A stretch of DNA of 64,000 bases from Cyanomargarita calcarea GSE-NOS-MK-12-04C (GCA_019359595.1 JAHHGZ010000004.1:1-64000), one strand, 5' to 3'. Numbered from the stretch's first letter, positions 18,494 to 28,667 are shown. Notes: a model not told the origin generated them from the sequence alone. Made by a program: numbers and translations.

Positions 18494-19465
18494 TTAATAA
18501 AGTCGGCTCAATACGTAGTCAGTCATATCAATCATGGCTTGTTTGGATTCTGAAGGTAGAAGAATGGAAAGATGCTGAACCGCTTCCTTGGCATGGTGGG
18601 CGGCTAGTTCCCGAGAACGTTGGATACCCAGACTATCTTGAATGAGTGCAAGGGCTTGTTCTAGATCGTCTTCTTGACCAAACTTTCGCTTAATCAATAC
18701 TTCCAAGTATGGTTTTTCTTCTAAGGCAAACAAAACTGGTGCGGTCAAGTGTCCATCCTTGAGATCCGATCCTGCCGGTTTACCCAAAGTATCCGCCGAA
18801 CTGGTGAAATCTAAAATATCATCAACTATCTGAAATGCTAGGCCGAAGTGACGACCGTACTCATACAAATGTTGAGCAGTTTCGGCCTCTACATCGCTAA
18901 GTAAACCAGCAGCTTTAGAACTGTTGGCAAATAAAGTCGCAGTTTTGCAATAGGTCTTTTTTAGGTAAGTCTCTATTGAGGTGCCAACATCAAAGCGATT
19001 TAATCCTTGCTGAATCTCTCCAGTAGCCAGATCCATAATCACTTCTGATAGCAGCTTAACCACTTCTAAATTGTCCAAGTTTGCCAAATACCAAGAAGCT
19101 TGAGCAAAGAGAAAGTCTCCTGCCTGTATGGCAATGCGGTTGCCAAATAAGCTATGAACTGTCGGAACACCACGCCGCATCTCTGATTCATCGACAACAT
19201 CGTCATGCACCAAGCTTGCTGTATGGATCATTTCTGTAATCTCAGCCAAGCGGCGGTGGCGCAAGGTGATGTCTTGCTGTAGCATTGTTGCCCGTGATAC
19301 TAGCAGCACTATAGCTGGTCTGACACGCTTTCCCCCAGCTCCAAATAGGTGTTCTGCCGCCGCGTAGAGGATGGGGTGGTCATTTCCAACTAACTGTATC
19401 AGATTATCTGCTAGCGTTCGCAGGTCTGCTTCCACAGGGGAAAATAAGGAGGTGGCTGGGGTCAT
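18494..19465 (-). CDS. sds: All-trans polyprenyl (solanesyl-type) diphosphate synthase
   Basis: 323 aa. Trans-isoprenyl diphosphate synthase: GAGGKRVRP (43-51), first Asp-rich motif HDDVVDESEMRRG (87-99), GDFLFAQAS, and second Asp-rich motif FQIVDDILDFT (~215). It elongates allylic diphosphates from IPP, probably making the plastoquinone side chain. Product length depends on residues before the first DDxxD; LAEITEMIHTASL has no bulky residue at position -5, which fits a long-chain enzyme. Convergent with the hypothetical gene at 17923. Confidence 0.92.
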   Translation of the reverse strand: MTPATSLFSPVEADLRTLADNLIQLVGNDHPILYAAAEHLFGAGGKRVRPAIVLLVSRATMLQQDITLRHRRLAEITEMIHTASLVHDDVVDESEMRRGVPTVHSLFGNRIAIQAGDFLFAQASWYLANLDNLEVVKLLSEVIMDLATGEIQQGLNRFDVGTSIETYLKKTYCKTATLFANSSKAAGLLSDVEAETAQHLYEYGRHFGLAFQIVDDILDFTSSADTLGKPAGSDLKDGHLTAPVLFALEEKPYLEVLIKRKFGQEDDLEQALALIQDSLGIQRSRELAAHHAKEAVQHLSILLPSESKQAMIDMTDYVLSRLY

Positions 19466-20214
19466 GGATGGGCGGACTCTGACTTAGGTTACGAAAGTTT
19501 ACATTCCTATACTCATTTTAAGATAACGGAGTCTATGCGCAAAGTTTTCATCAACTAATCGATGGATGTTTTTAGTTTTAATATGAAGAATGCGATTCTA
19601 GGTATCGAGACGAATGCCTGTCATGAGTGCTAGCTCAGTCGGCGATCCAACACTCATAGCCCTGTTTTGGTGGTGATTCCATACTAATGGAACTCAGTTA
19701 AGGATTTGTCATTACACAAAGAAGAGGAAGACGCAGCGATTTTAGGAATATTTTCTCCGTATCTGGTGTGTTCAGTGCATCCCCCTCACATTTTTAATAC
19801 TTGTGTTAATCCACCTAAGAAGTATAAAAAAGCTAGTTATGCGCAGCAGTGCTGAAGAATCAACCGTTTATTGATACAAAAGTGCCACTGAGAAAATCCC
19901 TTAGAAGCAAAAAAATATTCTCTGGTTAATGAATTTACTGTTTTCCTATCAAGGAGAAAGGTAACTTTGATAACAAGGGAATATTTTTTTGTTCTCTTTA
20001 CTTATCATCTATTACACATTATCTATTTTTTTGGGAAGAGTATTTGCTCAAAGGTAATTGTAATGCCTATAAGAAAATTTTAAATTTAGCTACTCTGTTG
20101 ACTTAAAAGTGAGAGTGGTTGTGTTAGTCTAGAATGAAGGGATTTTAAATTTTTTAGATATTCACTCCAGAGAGATTAAATTACCAATAGGTAATTTTGC
20201 TCATTAGGTGTTGT
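19466..20214. other. Spacer upstream of sds
   Basis: About 750 bp, no gene. AAAAAATATTC (near 19910) and GAATATTTTTT (near 19980) are inverted around a smaller stem TATCAAGG/CTTTGATA, forming a nested hairpin that ends in T residues on the plus strand. This could be a terminator for an unrecognised transcript. Confidence 0.4.
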
Positions 20215-20490
20215 GAGTTAAATAAATCGCTGCACGTTAAACCGAAGGAATTATTTCGTTGGTTGAGTAGTGCGAATTGCGTCCGTAGTCGGTAAAAGCC
20301 GTGCGCTACCCTTAGGGGGTAACAGCTACACAGGATGTAGCACATTTTGAGCGCTAGTATTGCTCGTGCTGATTAACGGTTGATGCAATGATGTTGCAGA
20401 CTAGGTAGGCTGTTGGTTCAGTAAGGATGCTTTTTAGCATTTTAGTTGCTGTGCTGGCTATGGTCTGCGAAAAAAAATAATAACTAATGA
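20215..20490 (+). ncRNA. Candidate structured RNA / long leader
   Basis: A less AT-rich island between AT-rich flanks, with consecutive hairpins: TACCC-TTA-GGGGGTA, GCTACA-CAGGA-TGTAGC, GAGC...GCTC, TGCA-ATGATG-TTGCA, GATGC-TTTTTA-GCATT. It precedes the small ORF at 20638 and has no ORF of its own. I could not match it to 6S, RNase P, tmRNA or SRP RNA. The strand is a guess from the downstream ORF. Confidence 0.35.
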
Positions 20491-20637
20491 AATCAGTTAA
20501 GCGGTGAGTATTAAACTCTACCGTGAAGGTTTTGACACATAGCTAACACCAGCCATTAAAGATTATTCTTAATTGGCTGAAATTTGACTAATCTTATTGA
20601 ACTTTATACTTCGATTCATAACGGCGCTGGGGGAAAA

Positions 20638-20802
20638 ATGATTTACGGGAAAATGCCTATTATGATTTTTATTTTAGCTTCTGGATATTTATTTACTATC
20701 TACTTATTGTTAGCACTGGCAAAGCGAAACGAAAAAAAAGCTTCTCCTGACAGTCCGCTTTCAGTTGTGAAAAGGAGGAAGCAGGAGGAGTTAGGAGTTT
20801 AG
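20638..20802 (+). CDS. Small single-helix membrane protein, unknown
   Basis: 54 aa from the ATG at 20638, which has a GGGGG just upstream; the frame is open from 20584. One transmembrane helix (MIFILASGYLFTIYLLLALA, residues ~8-27) followed by a positively charged tail (KRNEKK... VVKRRKQEE). The tail runs into the GAGTTAG heptamer array, which supplies LGV and the stop. It has the form of small photosynthetic/NDH membrane subunits but matches none I know. Convergent to murI. Confidence 0.5.
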   Translation: MIYGKMPIMIFILASGYLFTIYLLLALAKRNEKKASPDSPLSVVKRRKQEELGV

Positions 20803-21026
20803 AGTTAGGAGTTAGGAATGTAGAGTTAGGAGTTAGGAGTTAGAAATGTAGAGTTAATTTCTGACTCCTCATATGATGTCGGGTCATTTAAGCGGGCATC
20901 ATATCACTCCTAACTCCTAACTCCTAACTCCTAACTCCTAACTCCTCCCTCCTCCCTCCTAACTCCTAACTCCTAACTCCTAACTCCTAACTCCTAACTC
21001 CTAACTCCTAACTCCTAACTCCTCCT
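20785..21026. repeat. Inverted arrays of the heptamer GAGTTAG / CTAACTC
   Basis: Left arm: (GAGTTAG)n mixed with AATGTA. Right arm: about 18 units of (AACTCCT)n with a CTCCCTC variant. The centre holds ATATGATG ... CATCATAT, an 8-bp inverted repeat (about 20871-20904). As RNA the whole block folds into a very long hairpin, placed exactly between convergent genes (the small ORF and murI). Confidence 0.9.
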
Positions 21027-21036
21027 AACAACTAAA

Positions 21037-21909
21037 TTAACTTTGTTGCCGGTGAGAAACTGGGATATCGCTGAAGCTTACAGCCTCAACAGTTGGGGTA
21101 GTACCTAGCCATTGCACTGCTGACTGAGCAAAAGTTGACGGGCAACCGCTGACGGCAAAGCGAGTTGGTAGTGGTAGGTGAGTATTTTTTAAGCCTAATA
21201 GGTCTAACTCTTGGGCACAAGCTGCTACAACATGAACCGCAGGATCGACTAGGTTTACTGTGTTTGGAAGAAGCGATCGCAGTACTGGTGCTAAGTGAGG
21301 ATAATGAGTACAACCGAAAACTAAAGTGTCTATTTGTTGAATAAGTAAAGGTTCCAAGTAAGAGCGTGCCACTTCAGTAGTGTAGGGGTCATGAATGCGA
21401 TTTTGCTCAATGATTGGCACAAACTCGGGACAACCAACTTGCCAAACTTGAGCATCAGCATCAATTTCTTGAATGGCACGTTTATAAGCATTGCTTTTGG
21501 CAGTTGCTGGGGTAGCAATGACACCAATGCGCTTACCACAGCTAACTGCAGCCCTAGCACCTGGTAGAATAACTCCCAGAATGGGCAGATTATATTCCTC
21601 GCGGATGGCATCAATTGCCAGGGCAGAACTGGTGTTGCATGCCATAATTACCATTTTGACCTGCTGGTCTTGCAACCAGTTCATAATGTCGCGCACAAAC
21701 TGGGTAATTTCAGCTTGGGAACGGATGCCATAAGGAAGTCTGGCTGTATCCCCAAAATAAATAATCGATTCATTGGGGAGTTGCCGATAAAGTTGTCGCA
21801 ATACAGTTAATCCACCCACACCACTATCAAAGATGCCAATGGGGGCACGCTGGGGTTCTGGTTCTGAAAAATAGCTCAAGCTGCCTTCAAGGATGTTCGA
21901 TAAAAACAC
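21037..21909 (-). CDS. murI: Glutamate racemase
   Basis: 290 aa. Converts L-glutamate to D-glutamate for peptidoglycan. IGIFDSGVGGLTVLR (~23-37), first catalytic Cys in MACNTSSAL, second in VFGCTHYPHL, and DTARLPYG. Clustered with two cell-wall amidases upstream in the same orientation. The extra N-terminal ~20 residues (MFLSNILEGSLSYFSEPEPQ) are of uncertain value; no better start is nearby. Confidence 0.96.
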   Translation of the reverse strand: MFLSNILEGSLSYFSEPEPQRAPIGIFDSGVGGLTVLRQLYRQLPNESIIYFGDTARLPYGIRSQAEITQFVRDIMNWLQDQQVKMVIMACNTSSALAIDAIREEYNLPILGVILPGARAAVSCGKRIGVIATPATAKSNAYKRAIQEIDADAQVWQVGCPEFVPIIEQNRIHDPYTTEVARSYLEPLLIQQIDTLVFGCTHYPHLAPVLRSLLPNTVNLVDPAVHVVAACAQELDLLGLKNTHLPLPTRFAVSGCPSTFAQSAVQWLGTTPTVEAVSFSDIPVSHRQQS

Positions 21910-22044
21910 AGTCAGATATTGATTTAGGTTTTTGGATCAAGATACAGGATTTAGGAACAATACGCCATTTGATTTAATACATCCTGCATCTTTGAAAAAT
22001 CTGCACATCACCTCTTTAATCAATAATTTTTACAACATTTTTAT

Positions 22045-23955
22045 TTATCTGATGTTTAAGTACTTGAGGACACCATTCGCGATCGCTTCCGCCATGCGAT
22101 TTTGATATTCAGGGTTTCCGAGCCTTGGATTGTCCTCACGACCGCTCATGTAGCCTGTTTCTACCAAAATCGAAGGCATAGAACTTTTTCTGAGAACGTA
22201 GAATCTGGCTTTGCGAGTTCCTCGGTCTCTGATGGTACTGATATTTTGGAGAATACTACTGCGAACGGCTTCCGCCAGACGGTAACCACTGTCGTAATAA
22301 TAAACTTCCAAACCATTCACATCAGAGCGACCATCAACGGAATTGGCGTGGATGCTGACAAACAAAGTAGCATTCGCTCGTTCTGCGATATCCACCCGTC
22401 GCTGAAGTTCCACAAAAAAGTCAGCATTTCGGGTCATTATAACTTTCACGCCCTTTTGTTCCAGAATCGTCGCCATTCTCTTACCAATAGGTAAAATGAC
22501 ATCTTTTTCTAGCAAACCGCCCAATCCCGGCGCACCAGAGTCTTTGCCGCCATGTCCGGGGTCGATAACTACAATGAATCTTCCGTTTGTAGGACGCGGA
22601 TTTGGAGATGTTTGGGGATTGTCTGTGATTGGGCCTGGTAGTGGCTGGGGATTTGGTCGTGGAAGGGGAGGTAACCCAACAACAGGAGGTAGTCCCCCTG
22701 GTGGTGTCAGAGGTGGACGATTAGAACGTTGTAATTGCAGGGCAATAAACTGGTCGCCGGCTTGGCTAACTCCCCCGACTAAAACGCCCGATGCAGGTTG
22801 GACAAGGAGAACGACTGTGCGAGGGTCTTGCTGTTGCAAACGAACTCTTAGAACAGGGCTGCTAGCGTCAAAAGTTGGGCCTTTAACGTTATTCGCTAGT
22901 TTCGCGTTGGGAATAGTGATGCGATAAAGACCCGTGGCTCTATCCCAACCACCGCTAGCAGATAAATTGCGATCGCCTCTGACAATGAGTTGTGCCCCCG
23001 TAGCAGCTAATTCTACAGACTGAATTGTTGCGATTGACTCAGTGACTATGGGGCTGGGGCGAGTTCCTGAATCTGGGCGGGGAGTCGAAAGTGCAGGTAA
23101 TCTGACAACACGGCTACTAGGTAGAACTACTAAGCCACCAACACCGTTAGTATTTGCCTGCCAGTCGGGGCTATCTTTATCCACTCGCAATGTCATGCGG
23201 ACGCTGGGTGGTGTGGTTTGCAATTGGTTAAATTCAATGCGGCTGACACCAAACTGGTTAATTGATACATCCCGTTGGGAAAAACGTGGCGATATCGTTG
23301 TGCCGGCAATGTCCATATAAATTAGCGAGCGATCGCGGCTGCGATTTACCTGTACCCGAGGACTACCACCCGTGGTCCTAACAAAAAAGCCATCTCCGGT
23401 AGTTTGGAAGTTCTCAATTTGAGTCGTAGATTGAGTTGCTGTTGTAATCGGTGCTTGTGCTAACGGTGGTGGTGTGGTGTTAACAACCGTTGCTTTACCA
23501 TTATTGCTAGGGTCGATTGTCACCACATTGTAAACATTTTTTGTGGAAGACTCTGCTTGCACGCGCTGTGGGGTTGGTAATTGCACTGTCCAGCGACTAC
23601 CAGTTGTCCCGACAAATTTGACGCCATTGGGGTCTAGAGTGTAACCAGGAGCCAGTTCTACTACCATCCGAGCAGTTTCTTCATCAAACTGCCCAATCCG
23701 AACAGAACGAACCGAACTGCTACTTACTGGCTGTATTAGCTGTTTTTGCCCAAATCTTGTTCCTGGTAAATCAATTACCAAACGAGTTGGGTTGAAGATG
23801 AGTTGTGCTTTGGGTTGAACAGGATCTGATGTATTGATTTCCAGACGATTTTGGTTGGCATCAAAACGCCAAGATTGTAATTTACCTGCCAAAGCAGGCG
23901 ACGATAGCATGAAGATAATTCCAAAAGTACCGGGTAGTAGCCAGTGTAATTTCAC
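22045..23955 (-). CDS. amiC2: N-acetylmuramoyl-L-alanine amidase, AmiC2-like
   Basis: 636 aa. Signal peptide (~1-23, cleavage after PALA), AMIN domain (~30-130) for peptidoglycan/septum targeting, a second AMIN-like region (~180-400), a Pro-rich linker (~415-455), and a C-terminal Amidase_3 zinc domain: VIDPGHGGKD, GGLLEKDV, SIHANS, ETGYMSG supply the zinc and catalytic residues. AmiC enzymes drill the septal nanopore array used for cell-cell communication in Nostocales; the 7120 homologue is also called hcwA. It is the downstream one of two paralogues, in the order seen in 7120. Confidence 0.9.
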   Translation of the reverse strand: MKLHWLLPGTFGIIFMLSSPALAGKLQSWRFDANQNRLEINTSDPVQPKAQLIFNPTRLVIDLPGTRFGQKQLIQPVSSSSVRSVRIGQFDEETARMVVELAPGYTLDPNGVKFVGTTGSRWTVQLPTPQRVQAESSTKNVYNVVTIDPSNNGKATVVNTTPPPLAQAPITTATQSTTQIENFQTTGDGFFVRTTGGSPRVQVNRSRDRSLIYMDIAGTTISPRFSQRDVSINQFGVSRIEFNQLQTTPPSVRMTLRVDKDSPDWQANTNGVGGLVVLPSSRVVRLPALSTPRPDSGTRPSPIVTESIATIQSVELAATGAQLIVRGDRNLSASGGWDRATGLYRITIPNAKLANNVKGPTFDASSPVLRVRLQQQDPRTVVLLVQPASGVLVGGVSQAGDQFIALQLQRSNRPPLTPPGGLPPVVGLPPLPRPNPQPLPGPITDNPQTSPNPRPTNGRFIVVIDPGHGGKDSGAPGLGGLLEKDVILPIGKRMATILEQKGVKVIMTRNADFFVELQRRVDIAERANATLFVSIHANSVDGRSDVNGLEVYYYDSGYRLAEAVRSSILQNISTIRDRGTRKARFYVLRKSSMPSILVETGYMSGREDNPRLGNPEYQNRMAEAIANGVLKYLNIR

Positions 23956-24043
23956 AGTCTTTTCTCCTGATTAGCATTCATGGGAGCAGTCAATTTAACA
24001 ACTATTGGCAAATCCTCACACCGTCACCGCCATGCAACTCGAT
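23956..24043 (-). promoter_or_regulatory. Leader of amiC2, duplicated in amiC1
   Basis: TTCTCCTGATT-ACATTCAT and GGCAAATCCTCAC.C.GTCACCGCC occur here and again at 26595-26668 before the other amidase, with the same spacing. The reverse complement contains AGGAGAA just before each ATG (RBS). Conservation beyond the RBS suggests a shared promoter or operator. Confidence 0.6.
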
Positions 24044-24118
24044 TGCTATTATGAGGTTTCCCAATGTTTATATGATTGGATTCTCATAAAGACATCGCTA
24101 ATGGCGTAAGATTCTAAC

Positions 24119-24238
24119 ATGACCGTGTTAGTTGTCGATGCCTTTTGGGCGAAAAAACTCGGTCGAGAAAGCATCCGATTACACAAAAAAATAAATGACC
24201 AGCAATTTTTAACAGCAGTCAAAGAAGAGTGGCGATAG
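24119..24238 (+). CDS. Possible 39-aa peptide
   Basis: ATG-to-TAG frame in the amidase spacer reading MTVLVVDAFWAKKLGRESIR then LHKKINDQQF...KEEWR. Amphipathic, charged, composition unlike random AT-rich frames; no clear RBS. It may be a remnant of a larger gene. No family recognised. Confidence 0.25.
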   Translation: MTVLVVDAFWAKKLGRESIRLHKKINDQQFLTAVKEEWR

Positions 24239-24710
24239 TTGATGTGGTAAAGGATTTCGATTGTGTGATTGGATTTTGGGTAATTGATGCACTGAGTAAC
24301 AAATTTTAAATACGGTTCAATGATGTGGCAATACTTGAGGGTAATACTGTTTAATTATTGAAAAAAATTCTAAGGCTAAGTGTTTGCGGTAATACAAAGT
24401 AGATTAATTAGGGGTGAAGAGTTCTAGATTTTCATGACATTTTTGCTTTTCTTGAAATGGTATCTGGATAAGGATGATGAGAGGATAAGTTCCTCATCAT
24501 CATTTTCCTAAGCTTTCTCATTGTCATCCGGAATACTCAGATACTAACTAAACTATTATTTTGAAATTTCAATTAGTACTATTGCCATGCTTTTTGCAAT
24601 TTTAAGCATTGAAAAGGCGTGAAACTGGACTGACAAACAATACTAAATTGTGCCAAGACAAAAATCATAAAGTGTATTTTACTCAAAGTTTGAGAATAAA
24701 TTTGTTCTCT
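24239..24710. other. Rest of the inter-amidase spacer
   Basis: AT-rich. One perfect hairpin GATGATGAG/CTCATCATC (24473-24501) followed by ATTTTCC; may be a weak plus-strand terminator. Otherwise nothing. Confidence 0.4.
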
Positions 24711-26594
24711 TCATCTTCTGCCTAGATACTGAAGGATACCGCGAGCAATTCCTTCTGCCATTTGATTTTGGTATTGCGGATCTCGCAGTTTAGCAGCATC
24801 CTCTTGACCGGTTACATAACCCGTTTCTACAAGAATCGACGGCATAGAGGTTTTTCTCAGGACGAAAAATCTTGCTCGTCGGATTCCCCGATCTCTAACA
24901 TTGACGCTTTGGAGAATGTTGTTCTTGACAACGCGGGCTAATTCCACACCACTGTCGTAATAGTACACTTCCAAACCACTGACATCCGGACGACCTAAAC
25001 CGACGGAATTGGCGTGGATGCTGACAAATACATCAGCATTCGCTCGCTCTGCCATATCTACTCGTCCCTGAAGGGTGACGAAAAAGTCAGAATTTCGCGT
25101 CATCACCACTTGCAAGCCATTTTGCTGCAAAATTTGTGCAACTCTTTGACTAATGGGCAGAATAATGTTCTTTTCTTGTAGTCCTCCAATACCAATAGCT
25201 CCAGGGTCGTTGCCACCGTGTCCGGGGTCAATAATTACTACTCCTCGCCCATTGGGAACCTGTTGACGGGGGGATGATATAGATCCGTCGATGGGCGAAC
25301 CGGGGAATGGTAGTGGGTTTGGTCGGGGTAGGGGAGGTAAACCAGAACCCGGAGGTGTAAAAGGTGGTAACATCCCTTCTTTGCGTTGTAACTGTAACGC
25401 CAAAAGCTGACCAACTTGGTTGATTTCCCCAATTTGCACTCTTGCTGCTGGTTGGATATAGATGGCGACAGTGCGTGGGTCTATTTGTTGCAAGCGTAGC
25501 CGGAGAATGGGACTGTTTACATCAAATACTGGACCTTTTACTGAGGGTGACAATTTCGCATTCGCAATAGTGATGCGGAACAAACTGGAGGATCTATCCC
25601 AACCACCAGTTGCAGACAAATTTTTATCGCCTCTAATGGTCAGTTGCGAGCCGCCACCAGACAATTCTACAGACTGAATAGTTGCAACTGAATTGTTATC
25701 TGATTCGCTTGGTTGGGCAAAGGGTCTTGGGGAATTATTGGATGGGGGACTTTGGTTATCAACATTCGACAACTTGCCCAGCCGAGCAAGGGGCAAAACC
25801 ACCAAACCTCCAGCACTACTAGCAGTTGCTCGCCAATCGGGGCTATCTTTGTCTACCCGCAACGTCATCCGAACAGCAGGGGGTCTAGTTTCCAGTTGGG
25901 TAAATTCAACACGGCTAACACCATGCTGATTCACCGGGAAATTCCGCTGCGTCATACTTGGTGATAGAGTTGCTTGCGAGATTTCCATATTTATGGTCGA
26001 GCGATCGCCACTGCGATTTACCCTAATATTCGGATTGATACCGCTCGTACGGACAAAAAAACCATCTCCTGTGATTCTTACGTTCTCAATTTGAGTTGCC
26101 CCTGCACCAGTGGTAGCATTATTTGCAACCTTTGAGAAACCAGGTTCAGCAGAATCTACAGTCACTGCACTATAAATTCTTGGAGACGACTGTGCCCTTT
26201 GTGTTTGGGGAGTTGGTAATTGTACAGTCCAGCGGCTGGCACTTGTCCCCACAAATTTCACTTGATTTGGGTCTAAAGTAAAACCGTAAGCAAGCTCAAT
26301 TACTATGCGAGTCGTATCCTGGTTAAATTGACCGACACGGATAGAGCGAATCTTACCCCCTTCGACTGCTTGAGATAGCTGAGGACGCCCAAATGTCGTA
26401 TTGGGCAAATCTACTACCAGACGAGTTGGGTTAAAAACGACTTCGGCCTTGGGTTGAACAGCACCTGATGTAGTAATGGACAGTCGGTTTTCATTGGCAT
26501 CAAAACGCCAAGATTCTAGTCTCGCTGCAATAGCCGGCGACGAGAGCATGAAGATAGTTCCAAAAGTACCAGGTAGTAACCAGTGCAGTTTCAC
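24711..26594 (-). CDS. amiC1: N-acetylmuramoyl-L-alanine amidase, AmiC1-like
   Basis: 627 aa, paralogue of the next gene with the same architecture: signal peptide (~1-23), AMIN (~30-130), second AMIN-like region (~175-395), Pro-rich linker, Amidase_3 domain with IIDPGHGGND, GGLQEKNI, SIHANS, ETGYVTG. Both paralogues keep every zinc ligand, so both are probably active. Sequence identity is highest at the N-terminus and in the catalytic domain and lowest in the linkers. A tandem duplication followed by divergence is inferred. Confidence 0.9.
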   Translation of the reverse strand: MKLHWLLPGTFGTIFMLSSPAIAARLESWRFDANENRLSITTSGAVQPKAEVVFNPTRLVVDLPNTTFGRPQLSQAVEGGKIRSIRVGQFNQDTTRIVIELAYGFTLDPNQVKFVGTSASRWTVQLPTPQTQRAQSSPRIYSAVTVDSAEPGFSKVANNATTGAGATQIENVRITGDGFFVRTSGINPNIRVNRSGDRSTINMEISQATLSPSMTQRNFPVNQHGVSRVEFTQLETRPPAVRMTLRVDKDSPDWRATASSAGGLVVLPLARLGKLSNVDNQSPPSNNSPRPFAQPSESDNNSVATIQSVELSGGGSQLTIRGDKNLSATGGWDRSSSLFRITIANAKLSPSVKGPVFDVNSPILRLRLQQIDPRTVAIYIQPAARVQIGEINQVGQLLALQLQRKEGMLPPFTPPGSGLPPLPRPNPLPFPGSPIDGSISSPRQQVPNGRGVVIIDPGHGGNDPGAIGIGGLQEKNIILPISQRVAQILQQNGLQVVMTRNSDFFVTLQGRVDMAERANADVFVSIHANSVGLGRPDVSGLEVYYYDSGVELARVVKNNILQSVNVRDRGIRRARFFVLRKTSMPSILVETGYVTGQEDAAKLRDPQYQNQMAEGIARGILQYLGRR

Positions 26595-27284
26595 AGTGTT
26601 TTCTCCTGATTTACATTCATAGGAGCCGTTAATTTGTCAAGGTGTTGGCAAATCCTCACGCAGTCACCGCCTAAACTTTAGTTTTCTTGAGGCACTAGAT
26701 AATTTTGTGCCGAAATAAAGACGAGCTTCTGGCGTCAAAATGCACGCATATCGCTCTCGATTTCCCATGCCGTTATAGCATGAAAAGGTATTCTCTAAAG
26801 CATTACTATTACACCAAGCTAGAAGTAAGCACTATAAACCCTTATTGTCAATCCCAGTCAGTGACACTTGAATAAGTAAAGGATTTATTTGATTTATGAC
26901 ACCAACAATTGCATATTATTTCATCTTGTTTTCCCCGAGATACCCCTAAGAATTAATGTGGCGAAATACTAAAAATATTATTGGGAATGCTTATCAAACC
27001 AAGAAGGGAAATAAATAACATTGGGAATGTTAGTAATAATTAGAGCCATCTCCTAAAAAGTTACAATTTTAGCACTTACACCAAATTTTTTCCAAACCCT
27101 GATTTTCGCTTTTGGGTAATTCATCTAGAAAGAGGACTCCTGGCCTAACCCACCGCAAGCATAGGGTATTACCCCTATGTTGAGGCGAAGAATGGGTAAA
27201 TCCTAGATCCTTCAAGACAGAAATTTGAGGAATTATGTTTCCTTCCGAGCAAGTCAAAAGTCAAAAAACTCACCGACTCAGAAC
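26595..27284. promoter_or_regulatory. Leader of amiC1 and spacer to antiporter
   Basis: The first ~75 bp match the amiC2 leader. The rest (to 27284) is AT-rich without a credible gene. Confidence 0.45.
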
Positions 27285-28667
27285 TCAGGACTCAGGACTC
27301 ACAAGTTTTTCGGAATCATCTGCTACTGTTTTTGGTTCTGGAAAAACCAACCGTAATAAAGGAGGTGCTAAAAAGGTTGTCAAAATAACCATCATGATGA
27401 CTGCGGCTGTCAGTGATTTAGAGAGTGCGCCACTGGCCGCACCAACCGAGGCAAATACCAATCCTACCTCACCCCGAGGAATCATCCCCACACCGATTGC
27501 CAAACGATTAATTTCAGGTTGTCCAAATACTGTTAAACCTGTAACGACTTTACCAATTATGGCAACTGCGATGAGAAAAACTGCCATAATTAAACCTTCT
27601 CGGTTGCTGGGAATTGCGGGGTTTAACACGCTCAAATCAGTTTTTGCCCCAACAGCGACAAAGAAAATCGGCACCAGGATATCAGCAATCGGAATGACTT
27701 GTTTTTGCAATTCTATACGCTCATCCGTTTCATCTAAAACTAAACCAGCGGCAAAAGCTCCTAAAATTGCTTCTAATTGAATGATAGCGGCAAAGTATGC
27801 CATTATCAAAGCGAAAATAAATGCTGGAATTACCAGTTGACCGCGTGTTCTGAGTTGATTGGCGATCGCCACAAAGAATTTACTGAAAAGATTACCTAAA
27901 AGGATCGCACCCAGCAAGAACCCAGTGGCGCTAACAATCAAGTAAACAACTTTAGTGACATCAACTGCGCCATCTTTCGCAAGACTTCCTACCACTGCCA
28001 AGACGATAATTCCCAGTACATCGTCAATGACTGCAGCACCGAGAATAATCTGTCCTTCTTTGGAACTGAGCCGTCCCAATTCTGACAGAACCTTAGAAGT
28101 GATACCGATACTGGTAGCAGTTAACGCCGCCCCGGCAAAAATCGCCGGTATAGGACTAACACCAAAGAAAATCATCAGCCCTGCAGTGCCAGCAGCAAAG
28201 GGTACTATCACCCCTACTATCGCCACAATCGTAGCTTGGATGCCAACAGCCATCAAATCTTTTAAATTTGACTCCAAGCCAATCTCAAATAGCAGAATAA
28301 TTACACCCAATTCAGACAAAGTGGAAATCACCTCAGACTGAGCGTTAAACACACCGTTCGCAGCCTCTGGGGTTAAACCTGCAGTACCTTCCAAGAAGGT
28401 GATAATCAAAGAACTAGAACTATCTGCCCCCGTTTGGGGAAACACCAATAAATGTAGGACAGATATACCTACCACCACACCGCCAACGAGTTCCCCCAAC
28501 ACAGGAGGAAATCCAAATTTATTGGATAATTCTCCACCAAGTTTGCTGGCAAGGTAAATTACCACCAAAGTTAGTAGCACACCCGCTAGTACCATAGAAC
28601 TATCTGCTGTCTCTGTTGCTGTAGCCAGCAGAGGTAACGAAAAATTGATTGCACCTAAAAACTGCAT
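27285..28667 (-). CDS. Cation:proton antiporter (CPA2, NapA/KefB-like)
   Basis: 460 aa, about 12-13 transmembrane helices across nearly the whole length. FPPVLGELVGGVVVG in helix 2-3, and AAVIDDVLGIIVLAVVGS with the paired Asp residues typical of electrogenic Na+/H+ antiporters of the NapA type. No TrkA-N/RCK domain, so it is not a glutathione-gated Kef channel. Located in the inner membrane, exchanging Na+ or K+ for H+. Monocistronic. Confidence 0.9.
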   Translation of the reverse strand: MQFLGAINFSLPLLATATETADSSMVLAGVLLTLVVIYLASKLGGELSNKFGFPPVLGELVGGVVVGISVLHLLVFPQTGADSSSSLIITFLEGTAGLTPEAANGVFNAQSEVISTLSELGVIILLFEIGLESNLKDLMAVGIQATIVAIVGVIVPFAAGTAGLMIFFGVSPIPAIFAGAALTATSIGITSKVLSELGRLSSKEGQIILGAAVIDDVLGIIVLAVVGSLAKDGAVDVTKVVYLIVSATGFLLGAILLGNLFSKFFVAIANQLRTRGQLVIPAFIFALIMAYFAAIIQLEAILGAFAAGLVLDETDERIELQKQVIPIADILVPIFFVAVGAKTDLSVLNPAIPSNREGLIMAVFLIAVAIIGKVVTGLTVFGQPEINRLAIGVGMIPRGEVGLVFASVGAASGALSKSLTAAVIMMVILTTFLAPPLLRLVFPEPKTVADDSEKLVSPES

